From: Pseudomonadales bacterium
Lineage (GTDB): Bacteria; Pseudomonadota; Gammaproteobacteria; Pseudomonadales; Azotimanducaceae
Direction: 5' to 3'
Length of the DNA: 33,912 nucleotides
Assembly: GCA_017854255.1 (NCBI GenBank)
Contig: JAFMIA010000030.1
Coordinates: 1 to 33,912 of the forward strand
Shown here: piece by piece, positions 1-7,773 of the stretch
How positions within the stretch are numbered: position 1 is the stretch's first letter
How the letters are laid out: each line of letters begins with the position of its first letter
Notes under the pieces: generated by a model
Databases searched by the model: none
What the model was told of the DNA's origin: nothing
What the model saw: the letters and a program-made list of their open reading frames with translations, nothing else
Translations under genes and position numbers: made by a program

Positions 1-631
1 CAACGCGCAGCTTTTACCTAGTTAACTGGACCCTTAAACATTATTTAACTCCCCATGCGCCCTAAAAACAAACTAAATTATCCCGGCCGAAATTGGGCGC
101 ACAGGCCTTTATAAAATGGCCTTTTTGGCCATCCTGATCAAACCGGGACGAGGCCTGATCACCCGCGCAACCGCATTATCGATCAATCTTCTTTTCAACG
201 CGGTACAGAACTCTGATTTACGCCCGCAAGCGCCCGGAAACGACATTGCAAATTTAGCTTGCAACCTGCAACCAGATTGCGCACAAGGCGCTTGCTGGCG
301 ACCGGCCTCATACCGGGGCGTTTAACGACCAGCGGCTAAGCCCCAGGTTTCCGTAACAACCTGGGTTGTTGCGAAAGCGCGCCGTTGGGGACCCCATAAG
401 AAACAATTAAGTGATTTGGGGCCGTTTTATGAGCTGATCGCGGGCTTTAAGCAAAACGCGTTGTGATTGCGCGTGCTTGCGGGCAACAAACCCAAGCAGT
501 GGGATGGCAGAGACCCTGTCAGAACCCTCATTGACAACCTCAATGCGGCATACAATGTGAACTCGCCTCAAATTCTGCCAAGAACAGGCATCCGAAATCC
601 TTATTGGGCGCGCCTTTATGTCCGATCAGGG
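1..631. other. Left-edge spacer without a supported gene
   Basis: All three forward frames that enter from the left edge meet a stop within about the first 65 bases. The two short ORFs here (116-325 and 467-700, both +) have no recognisable domain, no Shine-Dalgarno sequence and poor-looking composition; the second runs into the regulator gene on the other strand. The only structure I see is a pair of small inverted repeats, at 116-132 and 342-365. The latter lies 267 bp beyond the regulator stop. Confidence 0.5.
342..365. terminator. Hairpin, possible weak terminator
   Basis: CCCAGGTT at 342-349 and AACCTGGG at 358-365 form a perfect 8-bp stem with an 8-nt loop. It is followed on the + strand by a TTGTTG stretch rather than a clean T-run, so intrinsic terminator function is uncertain. 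It could serve transcripts from left-hand genes outside the window. Confidence 0.3.
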
Positions 632-1417
632 CTACTGGGCGGCCATCAGCGCTCGGATTTCCTTTTTGTAACGCCGACTCGATTTGAGCAGGTCCCCTGA
701 GACCAAGGTTAATCGATACTCACCATTGGCATGGACCACAATCTCCCGAATCCGGTTCACATTCACGAGCGCGCTGCGATGCACTCTCAAGAACACGCTG
801 GGATCGAGTTGCTGTTGAAGTTTCGCCATGGTCGATCTCAGGATGTGGGTTTCGCCTTGGGCATGTACACACATGTAGTCACCAGCCGCATCCACCCAGT
901 CGATCGTCGATACCGCGAGCCTGGTGGTTCTACCAACCTCTTTAATGACCAACATCTCATTAAAACTCGGCTGCGCAGTCCGCGCGGTAATGCTTTGCTG
1001 GAGCTCCGCAATTGCAGCCTTTAAACGCTCATTTTCGACTTGCACTTGCAAACCCTGGTGTCGAACGCTAAGGGCTGCGACCGCCGCCGTTAACCGTTCC
1101 GGGTCGATGGGTTTTAGCAAATAATCAACCGCGTGATGCTCAAAGGCGCGAACGGCATAATCATCGAAAGCCGTCACAAAAACCAAACTGGGCTGTGGCG
1201 CCGTTAACTGTTGGGCCAACTCAAGGCCCGACATACCCGGCATCATGATATCCAAAAACACCACATCCGGGTGGTGGGCCGTAATATATTCCAGCGCGCG
1301 CGCAGGTTGACCAAAGTCAGCGACCACATTGATACCCGACTCCTTACCCAACAAGTGGATCAATCCTCGCCTTGCCAAGGGTTCGTCATCGACCACAACG
1401 GCCGTCATTGGACTCAC
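632..1417 (-). CDS. LytTR-family response regulator (AlgR/LytR type)
   Basis: Cytoplasmic DNA-binding response regulator, the output partner of the kinase encoded just upstream. An N-terminal CheY-like receiver (about residues 4-120) shows the acidic pair D10-D11, the phospho-acceptor D56 in FLDIMMPG, a T/A switch region (FVTAFDDYAV) and K102 in LKP. A short coiled-coil-like linker (about 122-145) leads to a LytTR domain (about 153-258) with the typical VDAAGDYMCVH and FLRVHRSALVNVNRI segments. The length of 261 aa is normal for AlgR-like proteins. The GTG start overlaps the kinase stop as GTGA, so translation is probably coupled; ATG three codons later is the alternative. The regulon cannot be read from the sequence. 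Confidence 0.9.
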   Translation of the reverse strand: MSPMTAVVVDDEPLARRGLIHLLGKESGINVVADFGQPARALEYITAHHPDVVFLDIMMPGMSGLELAQQLTAPQPSLVFVTAFDDYAVRAFEHHAVDYLLKPIDPERLTAAVAALSVRHQGLQVQVENERLKAAIAELQQSITARTAQPSFNEMLVIKEVGRTTRLAVSTIDWVDAAGDYMCVHAQGETHILRSTMAKLQQQLDPSVFLRVHRSALVNVNRIREIVVHANGEYRLTLVSGDLLKSSRRYKKEIRALMAAQ

Positions 1418-2571
1418 GTTGAAGCGCCTTCAACCGAAATTGGGATTTTAATCATGACCTCTGCCCCCCCACCCTGACGCGCGCGCCGCGCCAGTGTAAA
1501 TTGATCCCCGTAATGCAAGGCTAAACGTTGTTCTGTATTTTTCCAGCCCAAGCCAGATTCCGATGCCTCGTGCTCGTCGACGGCAAAGCCAGGTCCTGTA
1601 TCCGACACAATTAATATTAAATCGTTCTCAGCCCGACTGGCAGACACCAAGACCGCACCCGGATGTTCAGATGGTGTGATGCCGTGCTTGACCGCGTTCT
1701 CAACCAACGGTTGCAAAATCAGACTGGGCACCAGACAGGACGCCAACCCAGGCGCAATGCTCAGCTCAATCGTTAATCGATCTTCAAACCGCACGGATTC
1801 GATCTCAAGGTACGCCCGAACCGATGTCAGCTCTTCTTCTAGCGTCACCTTCGCCGCGGCCTCCCCTTCCAAACTGTAACGTAAGAACTCACTCAGACGT
1901 TGGATCATGAGCCGTGCCCGGGCAGCCTCATCAACCAGCAGCAAGCTGTTAATCGCATTCAGGGTATTGAACAAAAAATGAGGGTTAATTTGATACCGCA
2001 GCATTTTCAACTGCGCGTCCACCGCTAGGGCTTCCGCCAACATCCGCGAGCGACGTTCTTCACCCAGTCTTAAATACAGCTTTAAACCAAAGTACAACCC
2101 GCTCCAGCCGAGGAACACCGCGTAGGAGTAACTGAGCACACCCACAAAATAAGCTGAAGCGCCAAAATGGTAGAGTTCCTCGAATTCCGAAAGCTGCTCA
2201 ATCTGGGAGTAATTCTTTATGGGCTGCCAGATCAGGGCTGCAATGGCAGAGGCAACAAGCACCGCCGTTGCACGAGCACCCCATGCGCCTGTCACCCGCC
2301 CAACTTTTCGATAGACCAATCGCAAGCAACAGGTCAGCAGAAAACCAGCGCCTGCCTCCAAACACAGGGTCAGATAAAAAACGACCGGTTGCCCCCAAAC
2401 CGCATCGCGCAGACCGAACACGACCATCCATCCAATCCAGCCCGCCATCTGCAACAGCCAGAACAAATTCGCTTGCGACAAGGGCGCTCGTTGATCGGCC
2501 AGCGTGTTCAAACCATTTCTACCAGACTGGGGCCCGACATCAAAACGGCTCAAGCCTTTGCAGTGCAACAC
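1414..2571 (-). CDS. LytS/AlgZ-type sensor histidine kinase
   Basis: Membrane sensor kinase of the His_kinase (PF06580) family, forming a two-component system with the LytTR regulator that follows. Four to five hydrophobic segments lie between about residues 36 and 168. They are followed by the family phospho-acceptor block QINPHFLFNTLNAI (H198), an N-box LQPLVENAVKHG (N292) and ATP-lid motifs DTGPGF (324-329) and GLGWKNTEQRL (340-350). No PAS, HAMP or other sensor domain is visible, so the signal may be sensed in the membrane. The reported start is a GTG two bases after the stop of the degraded aminotransferase. The first 30 residues look unlike the family, so a start closer to LSQANLFWLLQ is possible. 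Confidence 0.88.
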   Translation of the reverse strand: MLHCKGLSRFDVGPQSGRNGLNTLADQRAPLSQANLFWLLQMAGWIGWMVVFGLRDAVWGQPVVFYLTLCLEAGAGFLLTCCLRLVYRKVGRVTGAWGARATAVLVASAIAALIWQPIKNYSQIEQLSEFEELYHFGASAYFVGVLSYSYAVFLGWSGLYFGLKLYLRLGEERRSRMLAEALAVDAQLKMLRYQINPHFLFNTLNAINSLLLVDEAARARLMIQRLSEFLRYSLEGEAAAKVTLEEELTSVRAYLEIESVRFEDRLTIELSIAPGLASCLVPSLILQPLVENAVKHGITPSEHPGAVLVSASRAENDLILIVSDTGPGFAVDEHEASESGLGWKNTEQRLALHYGDQFTLARRARQGGGAEVMIKIPISVEGAST

Positions 2572-2573
2572 CG

Positions 2574-3249
2574 TTAATCATCAAACAAACTCGCAAACTG
2601 ACCGCTCGCATTACGCTTCCGGCACCGAGCAATACATCCGGCCAGCACGGGGATGCCTTGGGTAATCGCAGCATCGGGCACATGACCAAACGCCAATCGA
2701 ATAAAATGAACTGCTTTGCCTTCGACACGATAGTCCTCGCCTTCTGCATCATAAAAACCACGCGCCGCAGTGAGCGCTTTTAACGCAACCCAATCGGCGT
2801 CCTCAGGCAGCCGCAACCAAAGAAACAACCCACCCGTTGGCCGAGACCAGGTACACGTTTCTTTCAGCGCGCCCTCCAAAGCGGTCAATAACAGATCCCG
2901 CTTGCGACGCAGTACCATATTCGCACGTTTGCAGTGCCCCCATAAATCTTCTGGGTGAAACTGCGCTAACACGGCTGCTGCGAAATAGTTGCTACCGGCA
3001 TCATGTCGCCTCGAGCAGATCCATATGCATCCCGTTGGCATCCACAGGGATACCCACCCGCTCAAGACCAATGCCTTTATACGCGGCAATTGTGCCGGAA
3101 TAGGTATCGCTTTCAGTGATGACCAGATCACCCGGGGCAGACATCAGCGCCTGCCCTGCCAAGGTAACCGCCTGCATTGAGCCATTCTTGAGCATCATAT
3201 TCTTGGGATTGACCGAAACCCCTTCACGTTCAGACTCACGCGGCGCCAT
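2574..3249 (-). pseudogene. PLP-dependent aminotransferase remnant (5'-truncated, internal deletion)
   Basis: Two reading frames each match part of a fold-type I aminotransferase of the MocR/2-aminoadipate-like group. The first (about 3249 to 3001) carries EGVSVNPKNMMLKNGSMQAV, then PGDLVITESDTYSGTIAAYK and GIPVDANGMHMDLLEA, and stops at TGA 3003-3001. The second frame resumes near 3010 with DAGSNYFAAAVLAQFHPEDL and continues through PTGGLFLWLRLP to the C-terminus at 2574. Compared with the family, about 130 residues are missing at the junction. They include the NPTG region, the aspartate that pairs with PLP and the SFSK lysine that forms the Schiff base. The normal first 70-80 residues are also absent. 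The remaining ATG at 3249 sits exactly at the end of a 16-bp tandem array. It cannot be catalytic. Confidence 0.8.
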
Positions 3250-3329
3250 CAATTCGCTTTCCCATCGATTGGATTTCCTATGGTTTGGCTTTTCCACAGA
3301 TTGGCTTTTCTATCGATTCGCTTTCCTAT
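3250..3329. repeat. 16-bp tandem array, about 5 degenerate copies (array A)
   Basis: Five consecutive 16-bp units start at 3250, 3266, 3282, 3298 and 3314; a decayed sixth follows at 3330. The + strand consensus is close to CGATTCGCTTTCCTAT, best conserved in units 1 and 5. Read on the minus strand, each unit holds a GGAAAG-like purine run 6-8 nt before ATA, GTG or ATG. The last unit ends directly against the ATG at 3249 of the broken aminotransferase. No coding sense is kept across units, because 16 is not a multiple of 3. Confidence 0.85.
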
Positions 3330-3407
3330 CGCTTCGCTGTTGCGCGCCTGGAGGCGTCCCACCACTGATACTCTGAAGCAAAAATTCACGGCGCCCAGAC
3401 CCCGCGC

Positions 3408-3836
3408 TTATTCTTGCTCCCTCGGGTTATTCCAGATGTCTCGCGTGAGGCGCCATTCACCGCTGAGATCTTGCGCAAATAACCACAGATGCCGACTGAT
3501 TGACCGCATTGGCGGGGCCGTTAAATCACGTTTTGCGATCAAATAGCCATCAAACGAGATTCGGGCGAACCCTCTTTGACCAAAAATTTGAACCTCGTCA
3601 ATCGTGACCTGTTGCTCGAACCGAAACTTGTCAGTGAAGCGATAAAACCGCTTGGCTTCCGAGAGCGATACATCCTGCCGGTTCGATGGCATCATCCAGA
3701 CGGCGTCCGGTGTGAACAATTCGAAATAACTAAAAAAGTTGTCCGACTGCGTGCAGTTGATCGCGTCCAACAACAGTCTTTGCACGAGCATCTCATCTCG
3801 CGAACTTGCAAATGCAGCACCATTACCTTGCGTCAT
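3408..3836 (-). CDS. NTF2/SnoaL-like fold protein
   Basis: A 142-residue cytoplasmic protein resembling the SnoaL_3/DUF4440 and ring-hydroxylating-dioxygenase beta-subunit group of the NTF2 superfamily. The pattern is an N-terminal helix (VQRLLLDAINCTQSDNFFSYFELFTPDAVWMMP), a central strand-rich stretch ending in ARISFDGYLIAKRD, and the closing GEWRLTRDIWNNP. Length is typical for a single cone-shaped domain. Such domains act as small-molecule hydrolases, isomerases or binding scaffolds, and the substrate cannot be inferred. No dioxygenase alpha subunit is encoded nearby. The ATG at 3836 is the first in frame, with only a weak purine stretch upstream. Its stop is 78 bp before the tandem array, read in the same direction. 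Confidence 0.65.
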   Translation of the reverse strand: MTQGNGAAFASSRDEMLVQRLLLDAINCTQSDNFFSYFELFTPDAVWMMPSNRQDVSLSEAKRFYRFTDKFRFEQQVTIDEVQIFGQRGFARISFDGYLIAKRDLTAPPMRSISRHLWLFAQDLSGEWRLTRDIWNNPREQE

Positions 3837-4516
3837 ATGAAACCCTTTCTCAGCGATGTCTCTCCGCGATATCGCGAATCGTGTTTTTTTACATCATTGG
3901 CCTCGAGGGACCGTCACTTTTCAGCGTCTCTTTACCGATTTTCCCAGCACGTCAACCTCACATTCATTCCAACGCCCGAATCAGGTCCAACCCCGCCGCA
4001 GTTACCCGCCTAAGCGTTAAACAGGCCCTACTCGGTCGCCAACGAGCGCAAGGCCGCCAAATTGCGCAGCAATTAATTTGGGGCACTGATATTAGCCCAT
4101 CTTCAAAAAATGTCCTAACCACACTCAGCGTTGAAGTCTTGACCGCATAGCGCCACGTGACGACATCAACTCGCCAAACCCCGAGCCAATTCAAGGCGGC
4201 ATCAGGTCCTTGTTAGACCCGGACCGAAACTCTGATTGGAAGCTGGCAATCTAAGGTAGGCTCCCTTAATGTACTAACTGATAGGTGACACGCGTTTCCA
4301 ATTCGACATCAATCGACAAGCCGTTATGCCCGCTCTGTCGTGGTCCCAGAGTCACTGAGGCTATGCAAGCTTGGCCGGTGGGATGGATGATAAAACCGCA
4401 TGGCGCCTAGTGGCGCGCGGCTGGTGACCGAACTCGAAACTCGGCGACCTTGCGCAACCAAGACAGTGCCCGGCCCTTGGGCCAGCAAAAGAACCCTCTG
4501 ATGGCATCGCTAAATT
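3837..4516. other. 680-bp spacer, no supported gene
   Basis: This is the divergent gap between the NTF2-like gene and the MBL-fold gene, so it should contain both promoters, though I cannot place either. The short ORFs that cross it (3806-4150 +, 3964-4194 -) have no recognisable motif. I found no tRNA cloverleaf and nothing matching a riboswitch I know. Confidence 0.5.
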
Positions 4517-5368
4517 ATGCAAATATCCAGACGCCCGATTACGAAACTCGCCTTAACCAATCAAGGGGCTTTGGACTTGGTTTTTCTCGGGGTTGGCTCG
4601 GCGTTTTCAAAAACCCTGAACCAAACGAATCTTTTTATTGTGAAAGACCAAACGCATCTCTTGATCGATTGCGGTAATCATTGTCCGCACAGCTTGTTTC
4701 ACGACTACAACACCCCCCTTACGGACATTGATAACTTCCTGATTACCCACAGTCATGCCGACCATGTTGGCGGGCTGGAAGAAGCACAACTTGCCGGCCG
4801 ATATGTCAAAAAGCGTAAGCCCACGATGATTATTACCCAGGCCTACGAGAAGATTTTATGGGAGCAATCCCTGCGCGGTGGCGCGGAAGCTTCGGAGGCA
4901 ATTCCGCTCAAATTTAATGATTTATGGAACATTGTTCGGCCGCGAAAACTCAAAACATTTCGCCGAGATACCTTTGAAACGGATTTTGGGGGGATCAACC
5001 TTAAGTTATTTCGGACAAAGCACTTCCCTGACTCAGCCGCTTCCTGGCGCACCTCGGCTTGGAGTTGCGGCGTTTTAATTGATGAGCGGATTCTCTTTAC
5101 CAGTGATACGCGTTTCGACCCGGCCTTACTGGCCGAATTCGACGGCAAATATAACCCCGAAATCATCTTCCACGACTGCCAGCTGTTCACCGGCGGTGTC
5201 CATACCGGGATCGAAGAACTCGCAACCTTACCAACCACCCTAAAAGAAAAACTTATTTTGGTGCACTACGGCGACCAATGGCAGACGTTTAAGGGTTTCG
5301 CCCGTAAGGCCGGATTCCACTCTTGGGCGAAACAGGGCCATCGTTATCGCTTCGATCCAAGCTCTTAA
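4517..5368 (+). CDS. MBL-fold metallo-hydrolase (RNase Z-like superfamily)
   Basis: Metallo-beta-lactamase-fold hydrolase, probably cytoplasmic. The protein opens with LDLVFLGVGSAFSKTLNQTN and carries the metal motif THSHADHVGG (H78, H80, D82, H83). Further likely ligands are H169 in RTKHFPDS, D197 in FTSDTRF and H250 in LVHYGD. The G-x-GSAF beginning resembles the RNase Z/arylsulfatase branch, but the tRNase Z exosite is not visible, so tRNA processing should not be assumed. The true start is uncertain: the ATG at 4517 has no ribosome binding site, whereas TTG codons at 4571 and 4577 follow an AAGGGG at 4563-4568 and would begin the protein right at the conserved strand. Confidence 0.82.
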   Translation: MQISRRPITKLALTNQGALDLVFLGVGSAFSKTLNQTNLFIVKDQTHLLIDCGNHCPHSLFHDYNTPLTDIDNFLITHSHADHVGGLEEAQLAGRYVKKRKPTMIITQAYEKILWEQSLRGGAEASEAIPLKFNDLWNIVRPRKLKTFRRDTFETDFGGINLKLFRTKHFPDSAASWRTSAWSCGVLIDERILFTSDTRFDPALLAEFDGKYNPEIIFHDCQLFTGGVHTGIEELATLPTTLKEKLILVHYGDQWQTFKGFARKAGFHSWAKQGHRYRFDPSS

Positions 5369-5505
5369 GTTTTGCCGGTTTCACCTTGCCATGCGCGTCA
5401 AGGCATCTTCGGCGCCTAGCCTTGATCCTTGCAGTATGATTTACTGACGAGGCGTTATTGACGAATAAATAGGGCGTTTTAAAAGACAGTAAAAGGAACA
5501 CAAAC

Positions 5506-6396
5506 ATGGGTTTATTAGATGGAAAGGTCGCTCTCGTTACCGGCGCTGGTGGCGGGTTGGGTGAAACACATGCATTGCTACTTGCGCAAGAAGGCGCTTT
5601 GGTCGTGGTGAATGACTTAGGGGGCAGTCGTGACGGTGCAGGCGGTGGTCGCGGCATGGCAGATACTGTTGTTGACAAAATAAAGGCAATGGGCGGCCAA
5701 GCGGTTGCGGATTACGGCAACGTTGCAAACGAAGCAGACGCCAAAGCAATGATCCAAAAGGCGGTTGACACCTTCGGACGGATCGATTTTCTGATTGCCA
5801 ATGCCGGTATTCTCCGAGATAAATCCTTTAAGAACATGACCAACGACATGTGGGATATCGTCATCGACGTTCATCTTCGGGGCACCTACCTCACCGTGAA
5901 TGCCGCCTACCATCAAATGATCGAACAAGGCCATGGCGGGAGCATCGTTGTGACGTCGTCGACCTCGGGACTGCTTGGCAACTTCGGTCAGTCCAATTAC
6001 GGCGCTGCTAAAGCGGGCATTGCGGGATTCGCACGGTGTTTATTCCAGGAAGGGATGAAGTATGGCATTCGCGTCAATATTCTGGCCCCGGCCGCTTGGT
6101 CTCGACTCACCGAAGATATCTTTCCCCAAGGTCAAAACATGGAAGCCTTATTGTCACCGGACAAAGTGTCGCCGCTGGTTGTTTGGCTCGGCTCTGATGA
6201 TGCCAAAGAAGTCACCGGCAGAACTTTCCTGGCAACCGGTAACACAGTTCAACTACTGTCTTGGCAATCGCAAACGGTTTGCCAAAAAGACAACACCGAA
6301 GGACCTTGGGCCGTTTCAGAAATCGGCGACGCCGTCCGAGAAAATTTCAACCACTGGCCCAAGGGCATTCAACCCACACGCAGGCCGTGGGAATAA
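5506..6396 (+). CDS. SDR oxidoreductase, MFE-2-like 3-hydroxyacyl-CoA dehydrogenase type
   Basis: NAD(P)-dependent short-chain dehydrogenase of 296 residues. The cofactor motif TGAGGGLG is at 12-19, IANAG near 97-101, the catalytic serines at 151-152 and YGAAK (Y165, K169) complete the active site. A loop of GGSRDGAGGGRG (39-50) and the phrase GILRDKSF are characteristic of the SDR domain of peroxisomal multifunctional enzyme type 2, which oxidises (3R)-hydroxyacyl-CoA. The hotdog and sterol-carrier domains of MFE-2 are absent. An AAAAGGA ribosome binding site precedes the ATG. It is followed by a strong terminator and then an enoyl-CoA hydratase homologue and an acyl-CoA synthetase, which fits a role in lipid or steroid-like acyl-CoA metabolism. 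Confidence 0.85.
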   Translation: MGLLDGKVALVTGAGGGLGETHALLLAQEGALVVVNDLGGSRDGAGGGRGMADTVVDKIKAMGGQAVADYGNVANEADAKAMIQKAVDTFGRIDFLIANAGILRDKSFKNMTNDMWDIVIDVHLRGTYLTVNAAYHQMIEQGHGGSIVVTSSTSGLLGNFGQSNYGAAKAGIAGFARCLFQEGMKYGIRVNILAPAAWSRLTEDIFPQGQNMEALLSPDKVSPLVVWLGSDDAKEVTGRTFLATGNTVQLLSWQSQTVCQKDNTEGPWAVSEIGDAVRENFNHWPKGIQPTRRPWE

Positions 6397-6437
6397 CCAG
6401 GTCATCGTAATCGCATTGGCCTCGGCCTGACCACGAA

Positions 6438-6462
6438 AAAAGGGTGGCCCCGCCACCCTTTT
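6438..6462 (+). terminator. Rho-independent terminator
   Basis: AAAAGGGTGGC at 6438-6448 pairs perfectly with GCCACCCTTTT at 6452-6462 around a 3-nt loop. A-runs and T-runs flank the stem, so it could work in both directions. It lies 42 bp after the SDR stop and just ahead of the next gene's ribosome binding site, so the two genes are probably separate units or the hairpin attenuates read-through. Confidence 0.85.
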
Positions 6463-6480
6463 CTAACTTTGGAGAACGGT

Positions 6481-7263
6481 ATGAAACCCAACTATGGCGA
6501 TGTGACGGTCACGGTGCTCGATAACTTTGTGGCGGTCTGCGAAATCAATCGAGCACCCAACAACTTTTTCGATCAAGCGCTCATTGCCGATCTTGCCGAT
6601 GCCTTCGAGGCCATTGATCAAAACCCAGCAACCCGCGCGATCGTACTCTGCTCTCAAGGCAAACACTTTTGTGCTGGCGCAAACTTTGGCAGCTCAGAGC
6701 GAAGGCAACCCAGCGACGCCTCTGACGCCAACCCGCTCTACACTGAGGCGGTTCGACTGTTCCGCGCGAAAACGCCTGTGATTGCCGCCGTTCAGGGCGC
6801 CGCTGTCGGCGGCGGCTTTGGTCTTGCCGTTATGGCCGACTTTCGGGTGGTTTCTCCAGAAACACGGCTGACTGCAAACTTCGTCAAATTGGGATTTACC
6901 CCTGGATTTGGTTTGACCCATACCCTCGCTCGAATTATTGGCCATCAGAAAGCGAACCTGTTGTTCTTCACCGGTCGCAGAATTACTGGCCAGACTGCTT
7001 TTGATTGGGGTTTGGCAGACATTCTGAGCAGCTCAGAGGATATCCGCTCAGAAGCGATTCAATTGGCAGCAGAGATTGCAGAGAATGCGCCGCTAGCAGT
7101 GGTATCGGTTCGTGAGCAGGTTCGAGGGCAACTCGCCGACGCGGTCAAAGCAACGACCGATATTGAAGGCCGGGCACAGTTCTTCTTGCAACAAACAACC
7201 GATCATAAAGAAGGGATCAAGGCCGTGTCAGAGCGGCGACCCGGACAGTTTACCGGCAGCTAA
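6481..7263 (+). CDS. Enoyl-CoA hydratase/isomerase family protein, catalytic Glu pair absent
   Basis: Crotonase-fold protein of 260 residues. The oxyanion-hole segments are recognisable: GKHFCAGANFG (60-70) and AAVQGAAVGGGFGLAVMAD (102-120). In standard enoyl-CoA hydratase the latter reads GGGCELA and a second motif reads PEILLG; here the two catalytic glutamates align with G114 and F134. Simple hydration by the usual mechanism is therefore doubtful. Other crotonases (isomerases, hydrolases, decarboxylases) use different residues, so the activity cannot be assigned. The ATG at 6481 is chosen because GGAG sits 6 bases before it; an in-frame TTG 12 bases upstream would put that site inside the gene. 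The genes around it suggest an acyl-CoA substrate. Confidence 0.85.
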   Translation: MKPNYGDVTVTVLDNFVAVCEINRAPNNFFDQALIADLADAFEAIDQNPATRAIVLCSQGKHFCAGANFGSSERRQPSDASDANPLYTEAVRLFRAKTPVIAAVQGAAVGGGFGLAVMADFRVVSPETRLTANFVKLGFTPGFGLTHTLARIIGHQKANLLFFTGRRITGQTAFDWGLADILSSSEDIRSEAIQLAAEIAENAPLAVVSVREQVRGQLADAVKATTDIEGRAQFFLQQTTDHKEGIKAVSERRPGQFTGS

Positions 7264-7280
7264 GGACCCGACCCGTCCCC

Positions 7281-7297
7281 AGGCGCTTCAGCGCCTT
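7281..7297 (+). terminator. Possible terminator hairpin
   Basis: AGGCGC (7281-7286) and GCGCCT (7291-7296) pair around TTCA, followed by only a short T/A stretch (TTAAAATA). It is 17 bp past the enoyl-CoA hydratase-like stop. The T-tract is weak, so efficiency is doubtful. Confidence 0.45.
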
Positions 7298-7703
7298 AAA
7301 ATAGCGCTTGGGTATGGCGCAGCCCTTGCGCCCCAATCGACCCGACGAGCAAAGCCCTGGCGCGCGGCTTTTGAGCACCCGCATAAGGCATTAATTAAGT
7401 GTTTACAGCGCGATTAAGATCGTCCCCACCCAGAAAAATCTTTCTGGATTCAATCAAAGGGCTGCCAATTATCCGCCAGCGAGGATCGCCCGAAGCCTCC
7501 TAACGACCAGGCGCAACCCACCTAAGCGTCTTGCTGACGTCGGCGCTAACCCGCACTTTGGCGCCCAGTTTGGCGCGGGATCGCCAAACGCTGCATAACC
7601 GCATAACCCTTGGCTCGGCGCACCACGCAGACGCCTCTATCGGCTGTAAAACAATTGTCTGTTTTGGCGCCACCCATGCTCCAGGGGAACATCCGATAAC
7701 CGC

Positions 7704-7731
7704 TTCAGTCCGCCAAAATTTTAGGTATGAT
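7704..7731 (+). promoter_or_regulatory. Candidate promoter of the acyl-CoA synthetase
   Basis: A TATGAT hexamer (7726-7731) lies 42 bp before the ATG, with a poor -35 candidate TTCAGT (7704-7709) at 16-bp spacing. Only the -10 element is persuasive. Confidence 0.3.
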
Positions 7732-7773
7732 CAAACCCTCTACCGCAAGTAATGATTAAAAGGGGCTAACAGC

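Larger units (their letters stand above)
7264..7773. other. Spacer of 510 bp with regulatory signals only
   Basis: It contains a short GC hairpin just after the hydratase stop, a second inverted repeat (CCAGAAA 7430-7436 with TTTCTGG 7441-7447) and a promoter-like sequence before the acyl-CoA synthetase. The ORF at 7531-7752 has no recognisable motif and I do not believe it. Confidence 0.5.

Noticed and set aside
116-325. Small ORF at the left edge
   Set aside because: It has no motif, no Shine-Dalgarno sequence and begins inside an ATGGCC inverted repeat.
3250-3329. CRISPR-like repeats
   Set aside because: Units are 16 bp and directly tandem, with no spacers and no cas genes in the window. 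The same applies to arrays B and C.
4388-4460. Possible tRNA-like segment before the MBL gene
   Set aside because: A sequence resembling a T-arm can be imagined, but no acceptor or anticodon stem pairs with it.
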